Positions 1 to 8,929 of a stretch of DNA of 64,000 bases are shown here, one piece after another. Within the stretch, counting starts at the first letter, position 1. Each line of letters starts with the position of its first letter. Under the pieces are notes generated by a model that saw nothing but the letters and a program-made list of their open reading frames with translations, was not told the origin of the DNA and did not search any database. Made by a program: the position numbers and the translations under genes. Source of the DNA: Virgibacillus subterraneus (GTDB lineage: Bacteria > Bacillota > Bacilli > Bacillales > Amphibacillaceae); NCBI RefSeq assembly GCF_900110695.1, contig NZ_FOEH01000003.1, positions 372,001-436,000 on the forward strand, given 5' to 3'.

Positions 1-1
1 C

Positions 2-346
2 TTAAGAGAAATCACAGCTGATGAGATGGTCATATACGATATTTATTTTACTGAAACGATCAATAGAAAAGTATCGATTGCTAAATTGAAGGATAAAGAG
101 CCTTTGTTATCAGAGGCAGATATTCAGCAAATATACAATACCTTATCTGATGTAAACATATCAGATCCAACGTTAAGAGAACAGCATAATAAAAGTTTGA
201 AAGAGAAGACCAGCACGTCTAAATCAGCTGCTGCTAAATGCGTTGTCTGCAGTAAACCTGTTTCACAAAAGGTTAGGGATTACTGTATGGCAAATAAAAA
301 ATTCGAGGGGAAAGTTTATTGCTATGAACATCAAAGAAGTCGGTAA
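2..346 (+). CDS. C-terminal part of a zinc-finger protein, possibly NERD-type nuclease (cut by left edge)
   Basis: The frame is open from base 2 with no start codon that looks real, so the N-terminus lies outside the window; about 114 residues are visible. The tail holds metal-ligand-like residues spaced C-x2-C-x11-C-x11-C-x2-H (CVVC, DYC, CYEH), after a Ser/Thr/Lys-rich linker. Tails of this kind occur, as I recall, on Bacillus nuclease-related-domain (NERD) proteins, but the catalytic part is not visible, so the family call is tentative. A hairpin terminator follows within 20 bases. The next gene (DUF262) is independent, about 270 bases downstream. Confidence 0.5.
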   Translation, partial: LREITADEMVIYDIYFTETINRKVSIAKLKDKEPLLSEADIQQIYNTLSDVNISDPTLREQHNKSLKEKTSTSKSAAAKCVVCSKPVSQKVRDYCMANKKFEGKVYCYEHQRSR

Positions 347-361
347 TATATACAGAATAGT

Positions 362-400
362 GCCTGTCACTCTGAATACTTCCGAGTGACAGGCTCTTCT
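362..400 (+). terminator. Rho-independent terminator, member of the GCCTGTC palindrome family
   Basis: An 11-bp perfect stem (GCCTGTCACTC, 362-372, with 384-394) closes an 11-base loop and is followed by a short T/C-rich stretch. It ends the partial gene on the left. The same GCCTGTC-type stem recurs at 2665, 9141, 45041 and 48155. Confidence 0.7.
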
Positions 401-613
401 ACTTGCCACTTAATGACAGACTGTTTACCACTTCTTCCGGATGACTAAGGGTTATATTTAGAACCGTTAGTTTTTGGAAACTTGTTATGCACATTTGATG
501 GTTTTCAATAAGATCAGGTTTCCGCCTTTTAGAATGGATATTTATGTTAAAATATTATTATGAATAAATTGAGTTTGTAAAAAGATGTACTTAAAGTAAA
601 TAGGGGTGCGATA

Positions 614-2305
614 ATGAGTAGATTAATAGATAACAACATATCAATTTATGAGGCTTTACAAAAGATCAAAGAAGGAAAGTATGTAATGCCTGCGTTTCAA
701 AGGCAATTTGTCTGGGGTATGGAGCAAATTGAAAAACTATGGGATTCCATTTTATTGGATTACCCTATTGCTACATTTCTACTTTGGCACGTTGATGATT
801 CCAATGTGTCATGGGATACTTATTTTTGCAGTTTTTTATCAGAGGTTACATTTAATAGCAGAAAACAGGCTGACTCTGTTAATTATGAGTTGACGGGCAT
901 AAATGTTAAAGAAACCGATACTGCGGTATTGGATGGACAGCAAAGGCTAACATCACTGTTTTTATCATTGTTTGGACAGGCATATATACGTCCGAATTAC
1001 GCCAGAAGGAAGTCCGGAGATAAGATTGTAACTAAACTTCTGGTAGAACTGAACAATAATAAGATATCTGTCGATGAGGAAGAGTATAACAGCAAGAAAT
1101 TTGATATTAAATTTAGTGAAAAAGTTGGAAGACTGAGTCCAACTCAGTTTGAACTGAAAAACATCCTTAATCAGAAATTCCGGGATGACACTACAAGAGA
1201 GAATGCAATTGAAGAAGCCATCGTTAATGTTCCAGCAGATAGCAAGGAATACGCACGAAATATTTTGCAAAAGTTGTATAATAAGATTTTTGTAGAAAAG
1301 CTGGTTAGATATACTGAAATTACAGACATGAAACAAGATGATGCTCTTGAGATGTTTGTAAGGTTTAATAGTGGTGGTAAAGCACTGCGCAAATCCGAAA
1401 TAACAATGTCAATTCTTGAGGCATACTGGCCAAGTGCAAAAACGGAGTTTGGAAAAATTTTCGTTGATTCATATGCGGGCTTTGAAACGGATTTTATTAT
1501 CCGTTCGGCTTTGATGCTATATGGTGATGTTGTGAAATCGAATATTAACAAAAAGATTGCAGAGGATTTGAAAAATGATTGGAGTGGTTTCAAGAGAGCA
1601 CTTATAAATTTGGAAAGCCTGCTGAAAGAAATGAAAATAGATGTAAGCCGTTTTTCAAGAAGCTGGAATGTACTGTTACCGATTATCTATTACGTTTATT
1701 TTAATCCTGATTACGGCAAAAACATCAACGGTGTTCGTGCTTATTTACTTAGAGCGATATTCTTTACTTATTTTCAATCCGGCACTACAGGTAAGTTGCA
1801 ACAGATGAAGAGTAACATCAACAGTTTTGATTATGAAATTACAATCGAAATGCTCGACCAGATGAATGATTTGAGAGTCACAGAAGGTAAAATTGAAGAT
1901 GTACTGAACTCGGAAAAAGGTAGTAGAGTTGGCGGCGAGGTTCTTTATTATTTAAATCTTAACTGGACAAATAAGAACTTTAAATATGAACAAGACCATC
2001 TTCACCCGGATAACAGGTTTAACGAAAGTAAGCCAGTATCTGTTCCGATAGAAGATTGGAAAAGATGGCGTGGAATGCGTAATAGACTACCTAACCTACA
2101 TTTGCTTGAAGGCAGAAGTAATGGTAGCAAAAATGATATCCGACTCGTTGATTATTACAACGATATGAATGATGATCAAAAGACAGATTTTTGTAACCAA
2201 GCTATGATTCCACAAGATGTTTCACTTGAGATAGAAGACTTTGAAAAGTTTTATGAGGCAAGAAAAGCAATACTTACGGAAAGGATCCGAGAGTTGTTAG
2301 GTTGA
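614..2305 (+). CDS. DUF262 / HNH (DUF1524-like) protein, GmrSD-type putative restriction factor
   Basis: A 563-residue protein. The N-terminal DUF262 (ParB/sulfiredoxin-fold) domain shows the PAFQRQFVW signature near residues 26-34 and DGQQRLTSLF at 107-116, the nucleotide-hydrolysis motif of the GmrS part of GmrSD. The C-terminus has an HNH-like core: DHLHP at 460-464, then LPNLHLLEGRSN near 491-502, as in DUF1524 (GmrD). GmrSD-family proteins are Type IV modification-dependent restriction enzymes and DUF262 proteins are common in defence islands, so a DNA-cleaving anti-phage role is likely but inferred. AGGGGTG at 602-608 supports the ATG at 614. It appears monocistronic, beside another accessory gene (2960-5845). 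Confidence 0.85.
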   Translation: MSRLIDNNISIYEALQKIKEGKYVMPAFQRQFVWGMEQIEKLWDSILLDYPIATFLLWHVDDSNVSWDTYFCSFLSEVTFNSRKQADSVNYELTGINVKETDTAVLDGQQRLTSLFLSLFGQAYIRPNYARRKSGDKIVTKLLVELNNNKISVDEEEYNSKKFDIKFSEKVGRLSPTQFELKNILNQKFRDDTTRENAIEEAIVNVPADSKEYARNILQKLYNKIFVEKLVRYTEITDMKQDDALEMFVRFNSGGKALRKSEITMSILEAYWPSAKTEFGKIFVDSYAGFETDFIIRSALMLYGDVVKSNINKKIAEDLKNDWSGFKRALINLESLLKEMKIDVSRFSRSWNVLLPIIYYVYFNPDYGKNINGVRAYLLRAIFFTYFQSGTTGKLQQMKSNINSFDYEITIEMLDQMNDLRVTEGKIEDVLNSEKGSRVGGEVLYYLNLNWTNKNFKYEQDHLHPDNRFNESKPVSVPIEDWKRWRGMRNRLPNLHLLEGRSNGSKNDIRLVDYYNDMNDDQKTDFCNQAMIPQDVSLEIEDFEKFYEARKAILTERIRELLG

Positions 2306-2424
2306 TACTTTTTCTTCAAGTGAGTTGAGAAATGAACATAGATGGCGAATTAGTGCTATTTTCATATTAATTGTTATTCCACAATCAGGCACTATTATAT
2401 ATAGAAAGGCTAATTGCTAAGTGA

Positions 2425-2711
2425 AATATTGGTAACCCAGCCCCTATCCCTTCTAGATTAATTAATTTTGTAAATCCACAATTCCTTGTCGTTACCATTG
2501 TTAAATACAGTGGAAACGAGTGGTAATTATCGCGACAATTACTGGTAAAAAATATGGCAGAAGTGGTCCATTTTAATGCTGTATTCTTTTAATGGATTCA
2601 TATGTATATTTTATAGATGGAGAAACGGGGGCAGCGCCCTTGCTTGGTAAAATTGAAAAAAAGTGCCTGTCGCCTGAAACGATCCAAACCGTTCCAGGCG
2701 ACAGGCATGCG
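2425..2711. repeat. Copy 1 of a paired ~270-bp non-coding repeat
   Basis: This intergenic stretch matches 8930-9190 at roughly three quarters of positions by eye: shared blocks include the region around CCTTG(T/A)CGTTACCAT, a TTTTATAG(A/G)TGGAGAAA block, a GC-rich small hairpin, and the terminal GTGCCT palindrome. Both copies abut a fragment of a DHA2 efflux gene on the minus strand, so the repeat may be the 3' flank of that gene, or a small non-coding element. The rest of the 2306-2959 gap holds only the efflux fragment. Confidence 0.6.
2656..2706 (-). terminator. Terminator hairpin reading leftward, GCCTGTC family
   Basis: A perfect 12-bp stem (GCCTGTCGCCTG, 2665-2676, with 2695-2706) has a run of A on its left side, which becomes a T-run for leftward transcription. 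It directly adjoins the efflux-pump remnant at 2712-2851, consistent with that gene's original terminator after loss of its 3' part. Confidence 0.6.
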
Positions 2712-2851
2712 GATGTCATTATCGGTATTAGGGCAAAAGACAGACCGAACATGCGAATGGCATAGATAGTTGTCAAATAGGCGAATGACGTTTCAAGTGA
2801 TAAATGTGTAAACAAAAATGTCGTTACAGTTACAAGATTAACGCAAGCCAC
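2712..2851 (-). pseudogene. Internal fragment of a DHA2-family MFS efflux gene
   Basis: The leftward frame encodes about 46 residues typical of the EmrB/QacA (DHA2) family: FLFTHLSLETSFAYL and then YAIRMFGLSFALIPIMTSA. In intact relatives this is followed by a short loop and a WYAHGTAM-like segment. Here the frame stops resembling the family exactly after TSA, where it runs into the terminator palindrome. The missing continuation, starting at the same SA position, is found at 9195-9513. No start, N-terminus or C-terminus remains, so it is a remnant. Confidence 0.65.
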
Positions 2852-2959
2852 TTTATTGTGGGCTGTACTAAAGCTAATAAACAGGGGGAAGAAATATATA
2901 AGGATTTTTTGAAGTTAGCAAAAAAATGAGAAAAAATGGTGTTGTGTATTTAGGCAATT

Positions 2960-5845
2960 GTGTTTTCAGTGGAGGTGGATAGCATCGATAAACCATTTGA
3001 GATTATTAGCATAAGTGATCGAGATATAATGTCAGCCATTCAAGAAAATGGTTGGTACATTGACAAGGTAGAAAAAACGCCTGAAAGATGCTTAGAAGCT
3101 GTTAAGCAAGATGGTCGTACATTAAGATTGATTCCTAAAAATTTACATTCTTTAGCTTTGTGTCTTGAGGCTATTAAACAAAATGCAATAGCTATAAAAT
3201 ATGTGTCAAAAAAAATAATGACGGATGATATTTGCATAGAAGCTGTTAGAAATAAGGGAACAATAATAGCCAATTCCACGTATATTCCTGATAAGTTCCG
3301 AACAAAAAAGCTTTATCTTGAGGCAATAAAGCAAAACGGCAAAGTCCTTGAATATGTTCCAGATAAGTATAAGTCGGATAATTTTTGCAAAATAGCTATT
3401 GTGCAAAATGGTTTGGCACTCCAATTTGTTCCGAAGAATATTCTGTCAAAAGAACTATTCATGTTAGCAGTTGAGCAAAACGGATTGGCCTTGGAATATG
3501 TGCCATATAAAAACAGAAGCAAAGAATTATGTAATGCTGCTTTTAATAATAATGTATTGGCATTAGAGCATGTACCGAACAGATATAAAAAGACGGAGTT
3601 GTGTAATGCAGCAGTAAACTCAAGTTGGAAAGCTTTTCTTTATGTGCCTGAGAGTATGTACACTTTAAATAATTGCCTTGAATTATTTGAAAGGATATTA
3701 AGGGAATGTGACGATCTTTCTGTGATGTCGTATAGTGACCGCTCTTGTGTTAGAGAGATAGCAAACCGCTTGCCAGATAGTATAAACAACGATATTCAAA
3801 TTATCAGAGTGGAAAGACAATTACAGGTAAGGGAATTTAAGAGAAAATACTTTGATAGAGAAACACATAGTTTTATTACGATAGAAAAAATATGGTATAG
3901 AGAAGAGGATGAAGTAAGAGAATTTGATTTATTTGTTGACTTTTATAAGCATGTAGATGGGGATTTGAAAAATGCTAATCTGCATGATTATGATTTTAAA
4001 GAGGTCAGTCTCGCCGAATTTAATATTGAAGGTGCCTATATTAGCAGCGCTGTATTAATCGAACAACACTTATATGACGATTCTTTTTATGCTGAAAACA
4101 TCAAAGATTATGAATGCAACACAGAGCTTATGATTTCTGCAGAAAATGAGGTAGTAGAAGCTATCTCTGTTCTTCATGATATTGGTTTGGATTCAAATGA
4201 CTCACTAAATGACACTTCTCACAAGATTTACTATATTAGCGATATCCACCTAAATCATAAGCTTCTAAAAGCATTCCCAACAAATGCAACTGAATTGGAA
4301 GTTAAAATGTATATCAGACAGCTAGTAAAAAAAATGATTGATACTGCTACAGAACATTCTTATGACGACTACTTATTAATAGCTGGAGATATATCTTTTA
4401 ACTTTGAGATATCAACATTGTTTTATACAGAATTAGTCAAATATATGGAATCGAAGCGTTGGAATCCTCGTCAAAAAGTAGTAGTACTTGGGAATCACGA
4501 ATTATGGGATTTCAATCGACACGGGGGCGCACATTCTAATTTGCTTACATTGGATGAAATTATCCAGCAATACCGGGATATGTTTTCAAGTCTAGGAATA
4601 TGCTTTTTACATAATGATTTGCTGCTTTCAAACGGAGAGATTATTTCAGAAAAGCAATTGGAATCCATTGATCAGGACGAGTTAAAGCAAATCTGCTTGA
4701 AAAGTGCTTTTGTAATACTGGGTGGATTAGGGTTTACCGGATTAAATTCACAATTTAACGCCACGCAAGGAATTTATCGGCAAACCATTATGTCTTTAGA
4801 TGAGGACATTAAACAGACAAACCAATTTAAATTCATTTACAATAAAGTTAAAAGTGTTTTATGCAACGATAAAGTTATTATTTTAACTCATACGCCGAAA
4901 GAAAACTGGTCGAATGAAGATTACAATCGTAACTGGATATATGTGAATGGACATACTCATCGAAATGATTACTGTTGTGACGAGGAAAAAACTTTTTACT
5001 CTGATAATCAAATTGGCTATTTTTCTACAAGCATAGGTTTAAAGCATTTTAAATTATCAAGAGTTTATGATATTTTTAAGTATTATCCTGACGGAATTTA
5101 TTCTATTTCGAGAGAGCAATATTTGGACTTTAACCGAGGCGTTGAGATTAAAGTGATTTTTAATAGAACAGGAACTATACATATGCTTAAAAACAATAAT
5201 GTATATTGTTTTATACTTGAAGACCAGAATAAAGGAAAAATATATTTGTTAAATGGTGGGAGGATTCATAACTTAGAACATAACGACATCAATTATTACT
5301 TTGAGAGAATGGCGTATTATTCAGATGCCATCAGAGGGTTATTTAGCGATTACAATAAAGCACTAAAATCCATATCTGATAGTATTAAAAAAATTGGTGG
5401 TATTGGGACAATCCACGGATGTATTGTTGATATAGATTTCTTTAATCACATTTATGTGAATCCGGAAGACGGAACCGTAACCCCATATTTTGCTTTGTCG
5501 ATTGTTGATAAGTATATCTATCCACATGTCGAAGAGCTTTTGTTAGCTCAAAGAAAAGATTTATATGATAATTATATGAAACTATTAGACGGAGATAGCG
5601 AGGGAGTCAAGCTGTTGAAAGGTGAAATACATGCAGGAAGCATTGAAATATCAAGATTTATTCCGGATACTTATATGTATAGACCATCAAGGATAATGAA
5701 GTCATTACAGTACCTGACAGAAGTAAATGTTATAAGGATATGGAATGATCGTATTATGGAATTTCAAAGCAAAAATAATGCAAATGATTTGTGTGATAAT
5801 AACGACACTTTGTTGCTATCCGCTAAACGAAACAGACGCAATTAA
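2960..5845 (+). CDS. DUF4116-repeat / calcineurin-like metallophosphoesterase fusion
   Basis: A 961-residue protein. Residues ~25-245 contain about eight ~24-residue repeats of the DUF4116 type (pattern LCxxAVxQNGxALxYVP). Residues ~422-700 form a metallophosphoesterase with all motifs: D428/H430 (SDIHL), D477 (GDIS), GNHE at 511-514, H644 (LTHTP) and GHTH at 664-667, so a two-metal hydrolase of phosphoesters is expected. The last ~260 residues are not recognised. Substrate and role are unknown; the neighbouring DUF262 gene suggests an accessory or defence setting. The start is unclear: GTG at 2960 has no ribosome site, whereas a strong GGAGGTGG lies just inside at 2971-2978. Downstream is a perfect terminator. 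Confidence 0.8.
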   Translation: MFSVEVDSIDKPFEIISISDRDIMSAIQENGWYIDKVEKTPERCLEAVKQDGRTLRLIPKNLHSLALCLEAIKQNAIAIKYVSKKIMTDDICIEAVRNKGTIIANSTYIPDKFRTKKLYLEAIKQNGKVLEYVPDKYKSDNFCKIAIVQNGLALQFVPKNILSKELFMLAVEQNGLALEYVPYKNRSKELCNAAFNNNVLALEHVPNRYKKTELCNAAVNSSWKAFLYVPESMYTLNNCLELFERILRECDDLSVMSYSDRSCVREIANRLPDSINNDIQIIRVERQLQVREFKRKYFDRETHSFITIEKIWYREEDEVREFDLFVDFYKHVDGDLKNANLHDYDFKEVSLAEFNIEGAYISSAVLIEQHLYDDSFYAENIKDYECNTELMISAENEVVEAISVLHDIGLDSNDSLNDTSHKIYYISDIHLNHKLLKAFPTNATELEVKMYIRQLVKKMIDTATEHSYDDYLLIAGDISFNFEISTLFYTELVKYMESKRWNPRQKVVVLGNHELWDFNRHGGAHSNLLTLDEIIQQYRDMFSSLGICFLHNDLLLSNGEIISEKQLESIDQDELKQICLKSAFVILGGLGFTGLNSQFNATQGIYRQTIMSLDEDIKQTNQFKFIYNKVKSVLCNDKVIILTHTPKENWSNEDYNRNWIYVNGHTHRNDYCCDEEKTFYSDNQIGYFSTSIGLKHFKLSRVYDIFKYYPDGIYSISREQYLDFNRGVEIKVIFNRTGTIHMLKNNNVYCFILEDQNKGKIYLLNGGRIHNLEHNDINYYFERMAYYSDAIRGLFSDYNKALKSISDSIKKIGGIGTIHGCIVDIDFFNHIYVNPEDGTVTPYFALSIVDKYIYPHVEELLLAQRKDLYDNYMKLLDGDSEGVKLLKGEIHAGSIEISRFIPDTYMYRPSRIMKSLQYLTEVNVIRIWNDRIMEFQSKNNANDLCDNNDTLLLSAKRNRRN

Positions 5846-5868
5846 CGCCGCTTTTCAGCGGCGTTTCT
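5844..5868 (+). terminator. Rho-independent terminator
   Basis: A perfect 8-bp stem (AACGCCGC, 5844-5851, with 5858-5865) with a 6-base loop overlaps the stop codon of the phosphoesterase gene and leads into TTTC. Confidence 0.8.
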
Positions 5869-6344
5869 ACGTGATTATGTAGTTGTTTAATGATCTTTTA
5901 GATTAAGAAAATTCCGGTTTTGCATAACTAGAGGTTTATAGCGTTATTATTATCTGACATTTCTAATCGTGCAGTACAAGTAGCAAATAAAAATGAAATG
6001 ACGACATAATGCGATTTTTTACTAACGGGTTAGTTAGTTGAGCAAGAGCTATTATTTACGAATGATCTTTTGCTTCCGGTACAACCATACTGATAATAAA
6101 TTAAACATCTAGAGACGATCACATTTTGGGTGGTCGTCTTTCTTATTAGGCTAAATACTGTGCAATAGATATTTAATATAATAGGAGGCAATTATTTGTC
6201 GATTGTAGATTCTCAACAATGGCAATTTCATTGAACAAGGAAATGATTAATAGTAGCATATCAAGTTGGTTTTACAGGATAAAAATATATTGTTACGAGA
6301 ACACACGTTTGCTAAAATAAAGTAAACGACAGAGGAGGAGTTTA
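5869..6344. other. Intergenic stretch with MITE-like repeat and a vestigial start site
   Basis: No credible gene. It contains the MITE-like element at 6074-6170. At about 6183-6190 an AGGAGGCAA ribosome site precedes a TTG that opens only 12 codons, which looks like the leftover 5' end of a lost gene. Confidence 0.4.
6074..6170. repeat. MITE-like repeat, copy 1 (degenerate)
   Basis: Resembles 14609-14703: a GTACAACCATACTG block, then a hairpin (AGACGATCAC, 6113-6122, with 6130-6139) followed by T-rich sequence, and a TACTGTGCAATAGAT right end. The hairpin could also act as a terminator. Confidence 0.5.
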
Positions 6345-6367
6345 ATGAGCAATTTAGTGCTTCGAAT

Positions 6368-6817
6368 GTGATTGAGGATGACCTTCCTATTTTTTTTAAG
6401 CATCAGCAGGATAGTGAGGCAAACCAAATGGCCGCCTTTACAAGTAAGGACCCTAATGATTGGAATAGCTTCGCTGAACACTGGAACAAAATACTTACGA
6501 ATAAGAATATTATTAAGCAAACGATCATTGTTGAGAACACCGTCGTTGGCCATGTAGTACACTTCGAGCAGTTTGGAGAACCAGAAGTAACCTATTGGAT
6601 TGGAAAGGAATACTGGGGTAAGGGAATCGCAACCAAAGCCTTACGGGAATTTCTGAAACAAGTTACAATTCGTCCACTTTATGCTCGTGCTGCAAAAGAC
6701 AATATTGGATCCATAAAGGTTTTAAAAAGATGTGGGTTCATGATTTCGGGTGAAGACAGTGGGTATGCAAACGCGCGTGGTAAGGATATTGAAGAGTTTA
6801 TTCTCACCCTCAACTAA
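6368..6817 (+). CDS. GNAT-family N-acetyltransferase, likely 5' frameshift
   Basis: Encodes a ~149-residue acetyl-CoA-dependent N-acetyltransferase of the RimJ/RimL-like group; the acetyl-CoA loop is seen as YWGKGIATKAL, followed by NIGSIKVLKRCGF. A strong GAGGAGGAG site at 6332-6340 serves an ATG at 6345 that reads MSNLVLRM and stops at 6369. In relatives that peptide continues directly into VIEDDLP, the product of the frame beginning with GTG at 6368. One A appears to be missing near 6365. The ATG-stop and GTG overlap (bases 6366-6371), so reinitiation may rescue translation. The substrate is unknown. Confidence 0.75.
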   Translation: MIEDDLPIFFKHQQDSEANQMAAFTSKDPNDWNSFAEHWNKILTNKNIIKQTIIVENTVVGHVVHFEQFGEPEVTYWIGKEYWGKGIATKALREFLKQVTIRPLYARAAKDNIGSIKVLKRCGFMISGEDSGYANARGKDIEEFILTLN

Positions 6818-7173
6818 AGAAATTCAAACTATAGTGTTTATTTCTTTATAGAGCGCGCTTGTCGAACAGGGCGAACCTTGGAACACCCATCTAAAGCTAA
6901 AAATGAGCCAAGATTTGAAAGTAGGCTGTCTCAGGTGCAAAAATTGCAAATTGTGAAGTGAGGTACTTAAAGTAACATTATTTCCTTGAATAAGGGAACC
7001 GTATTTTCGTTTAACTTTAGAGCAGTTAATATAAGAGTATTTGAATCAAGCTTTACTAAGGCATACTTTCTTCGGTATGTCTTTTTTATGCTCCGGTTAA
7101 GGTAGTAAAACTTATAAATCATTCAAACTTTTGCTCACTCCTAGAAAATAATGTGTTAATTTTGCGAAAACTA
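6818..7173. other. Intergenic stretch with a terminator
   Basis: No gene seen. A hairpin at about 7059-7077 (GGCATAC with GTATGTC) followed by six T (to ~7087) is a likely rightward terminator with no gene directly before it, hinting at lost sequence. Confidence 0.4.
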
Positions 7174-7223
7174 TTGACCTGATAGGTAAATTAAATTATA
7201 ATAATATTGACCTTAAAGGTAAA
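7174..7223 (+). promoter_or_regulatory. Promoter with two TetR-type operators
   Basis: A consensus-like sigma-A promoter: TTGACC at 7174-7179, 17-base spacer, TATAAT at 7197-7202. Two near-identical palindromes, TTGACCTGATAGGTAAA (7174-7190) and TTGACCTTAAAGGTAAA (7207-7223), start 33 bases apart. One covers the -35 box, the other lies just downstream of the -10 box. This is the expected layout for autorepression by the TetR regulator encoded next, which would also control the hydrolase. Confidence 0.8.
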
Positions 7224-7246
7224 TAATTTAAATGAAGGTGGTTATC

Positions 7247-7870
7247 ATGCTTCCAAAAGTTTTGAATCTGGAACCCAAAAGAAAAGATGTTATTTTAAAT
7301 GCAGCATTAAAGGAATTTGCAACGAAGGGGTTTGACGATGCCTCGACAAATGTTATTGCAAAAGAGTCCGGGATTTCAAAGGGGTTAATGTTCCACTATG
7401 TAAATAGCAAAAAAAACCTTTTTCTATTCCTTTATGATTATTGCACTGACATGATTAATAAAGAGTATCTTGATTTAATGAATTTTGACGAACAAGATAT
7501 TTTTGAAAAGTTGCGTCAATCATATCTTCTTCAGATTGAGTTGCTGCAAAAGCATCCTTGGATTTTCGAATTTATTAAAATTACTGCTACTACGAAGTCT
7601 GATGAAATCAATAAGGAGCTGGAAGGAAGAGTTAATGAGAAACTTTTATTTTGCCAAGAAACTATGTTTGATAAAGTTGATGAATCTAAATTCAGGGAAG
7701 GGCTTGACGTTGAAAGAAGCAAGCAGCTAATTTTTTGGTCGAATATTGGTTTTACCAATCAGATATTAGAGGATATTAGAAGCTCAGAAATTACTGAATT
7801 AGATTATGACAATATTCTTGCAGAACTTGATGGTTACCTTAATGAACTCAGGAAAATCTTTTATAAATAA
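7247..7870 (+). CDS. TetR/AcrR-family transcriptional regulator
   Basis: About 207 residues. The N-terminus is a TetR helix-turn-helix: ILNAALKEFATKGF, then TNVIAKESGISKGLMFHY. The rest is the variable ligand-binding and dimerisation domain. I prefer ATG 7247 over the in-frame ATG at 7232 because GAAGGTGG (7234-7241) sits five bases upstream of it. The twin palindromes at 7174-7223 are likely its own operators. The alpha/beta hydrolase gene follows 30 bases later and is probably co-transcribed and repressed by the same protein. The inducer is unknown. Confidence 0.88.
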   Translation: MLPKVLNLEPKRKDVILNAALKEFATKGFDDASTNVIAKESGISKGLMFHYVNSKKNLFLFLYDYCTDMINKEYLDLMNFDEQDIFEKLRQSYLLQIELLQKHPWIFEFIKITATTKSDEINKELEGRVNEKLLFCQETMFDKVDESKFREGLDVERSKQLIFWSNIGFTNQILEDIRSSEITELDYDNILAELDGYLNELRKIFYK

Positions 7871-7900
7871 AAATTACTGATTGGAGGTCTTGATATTACC

Positions 7901-8836
7901 ATGAGAGATTATACAAATAAACACCAAGGTGATGCGCCGATTGGACGTTTTTACAATGTGGAAGAACGACACTTGTTACTCGACCACGCTGGGACCGGGA
8001 GTCCAGCAGTAGTATTTTTACCGGCAGCCGGCATGGTCGGTCTTGATTATCTGAATATTCACAATCAAATTAGTCAACGTACAACATCAATGATCTATGA
8101 TCGAGCGGGAACGGGCTGGAGCGATCAGGTTAAGCTGCCTCGAAGTGCCCTCGAGGTCACTGATGAATTGCGGAGTCTTTTATATACCGCCGGAGTACCA
8201 GCTCCCTATCTATTCGTCGGTCACTCGTTGGGTGGAATTTACGCACGCCGGTATGCTCAAAGGTTTCCAGATGAGGTAGCCGGAATGCTTCTGTTAGAAC
8301 CGCCTCACGAAGACTTTCTCCCCCATACACCAAAGCTAAAGAAACGCTATTTACCTCAGCAGAGTTTTGCGATCGTTCGGACACTCCTAACTTACAAGCG
8401 ATCCTTTCGCGGGTTATTTGATCAAATGTTTGCCACGTGGCCGGATTCGATACGTGAACCGTTGATTGACTATCATCTCAGGACATTATCGAAAACGATT
8501 ACGGAGAAGAAGAACTTGAACAGCGAACTCTATAACGAAGTACGTAAAGGAGGAGATATGCCGGATATCCCGTTGATCGTCTATACAGCGATGGGAGTCG
8601 ACCCATTTACGACTCAGATCACGAGTAAATCATTCTTGCGCGAGACTACTGATCCATTCAATAATGTAAAAAATACGATTTATACCAAATTAGCCAATTC
8701 AGTTCCACGTGGGGAGCATCGTATACTCGAAAATGCTGGTCATGCTACGATTCATACAGATTGTCCAGACGAAGTCGTCAAAGCAATCTGGGACTTACTC
8801 GACTTAAGTAAAACGCATGAAAAAAGTTCACAATAG
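7901..8836 (+). CDS. Alpha/beta-fold hydrolase
   Basis: 311 residues, typical length. The nucleophile elbow GHSLGG places Ser at residue 109; a C-terminal GHATIHTD supplies the likely catalytic His; an oxyanion-region FLPAAG lies near residue 40. There is no signal peptide, so it is cytosolic. The hydrolysed substrate (ester, lactone or amide) cannot be read from sequence. It sits 30 bases after the TetR gene, which suggests induction by a toxic compound. Base composition is visibly richer in G+C than the TetR gene, a possible sign of separate origin. Confidence 0.85.
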   Translation: MRDYTNKHQGDAPIGRFYNVEERHLLLDHAGTGSPAVVFLPAAGMVGLDYLNIHNQISQRTTSMIYDRAGTGWSDQVKLPRSALEVTDELRSLLYTAGVPAPYLFVGHSLGGIYARRYAQRFPDEVAGMLLLEPPHEDFLPHTPKLKKRYLPQQSFAIVRTLLTYKRSFRGLFDQMFATWPDSIREPLIDYHLRTLSKTITEKKNLNSELYNEVRKGGDMPDIPLIVYTAMGVDPFTTQITSKSFLRETTDPFNNVKNTIYTKLANSVPRGEHRILENAGHATIHTDCPDEVVKAIWDLLDLSKTHEKSSQ

Positions 8837-8929
8837 AATAAATAAAGAGATGTGAATCCTCAACTAAAATACACTGTTTTTCGCTATATAAAAATGGCCA
8901 GAATGAACAGGAGGTCGAGGGATGATATG

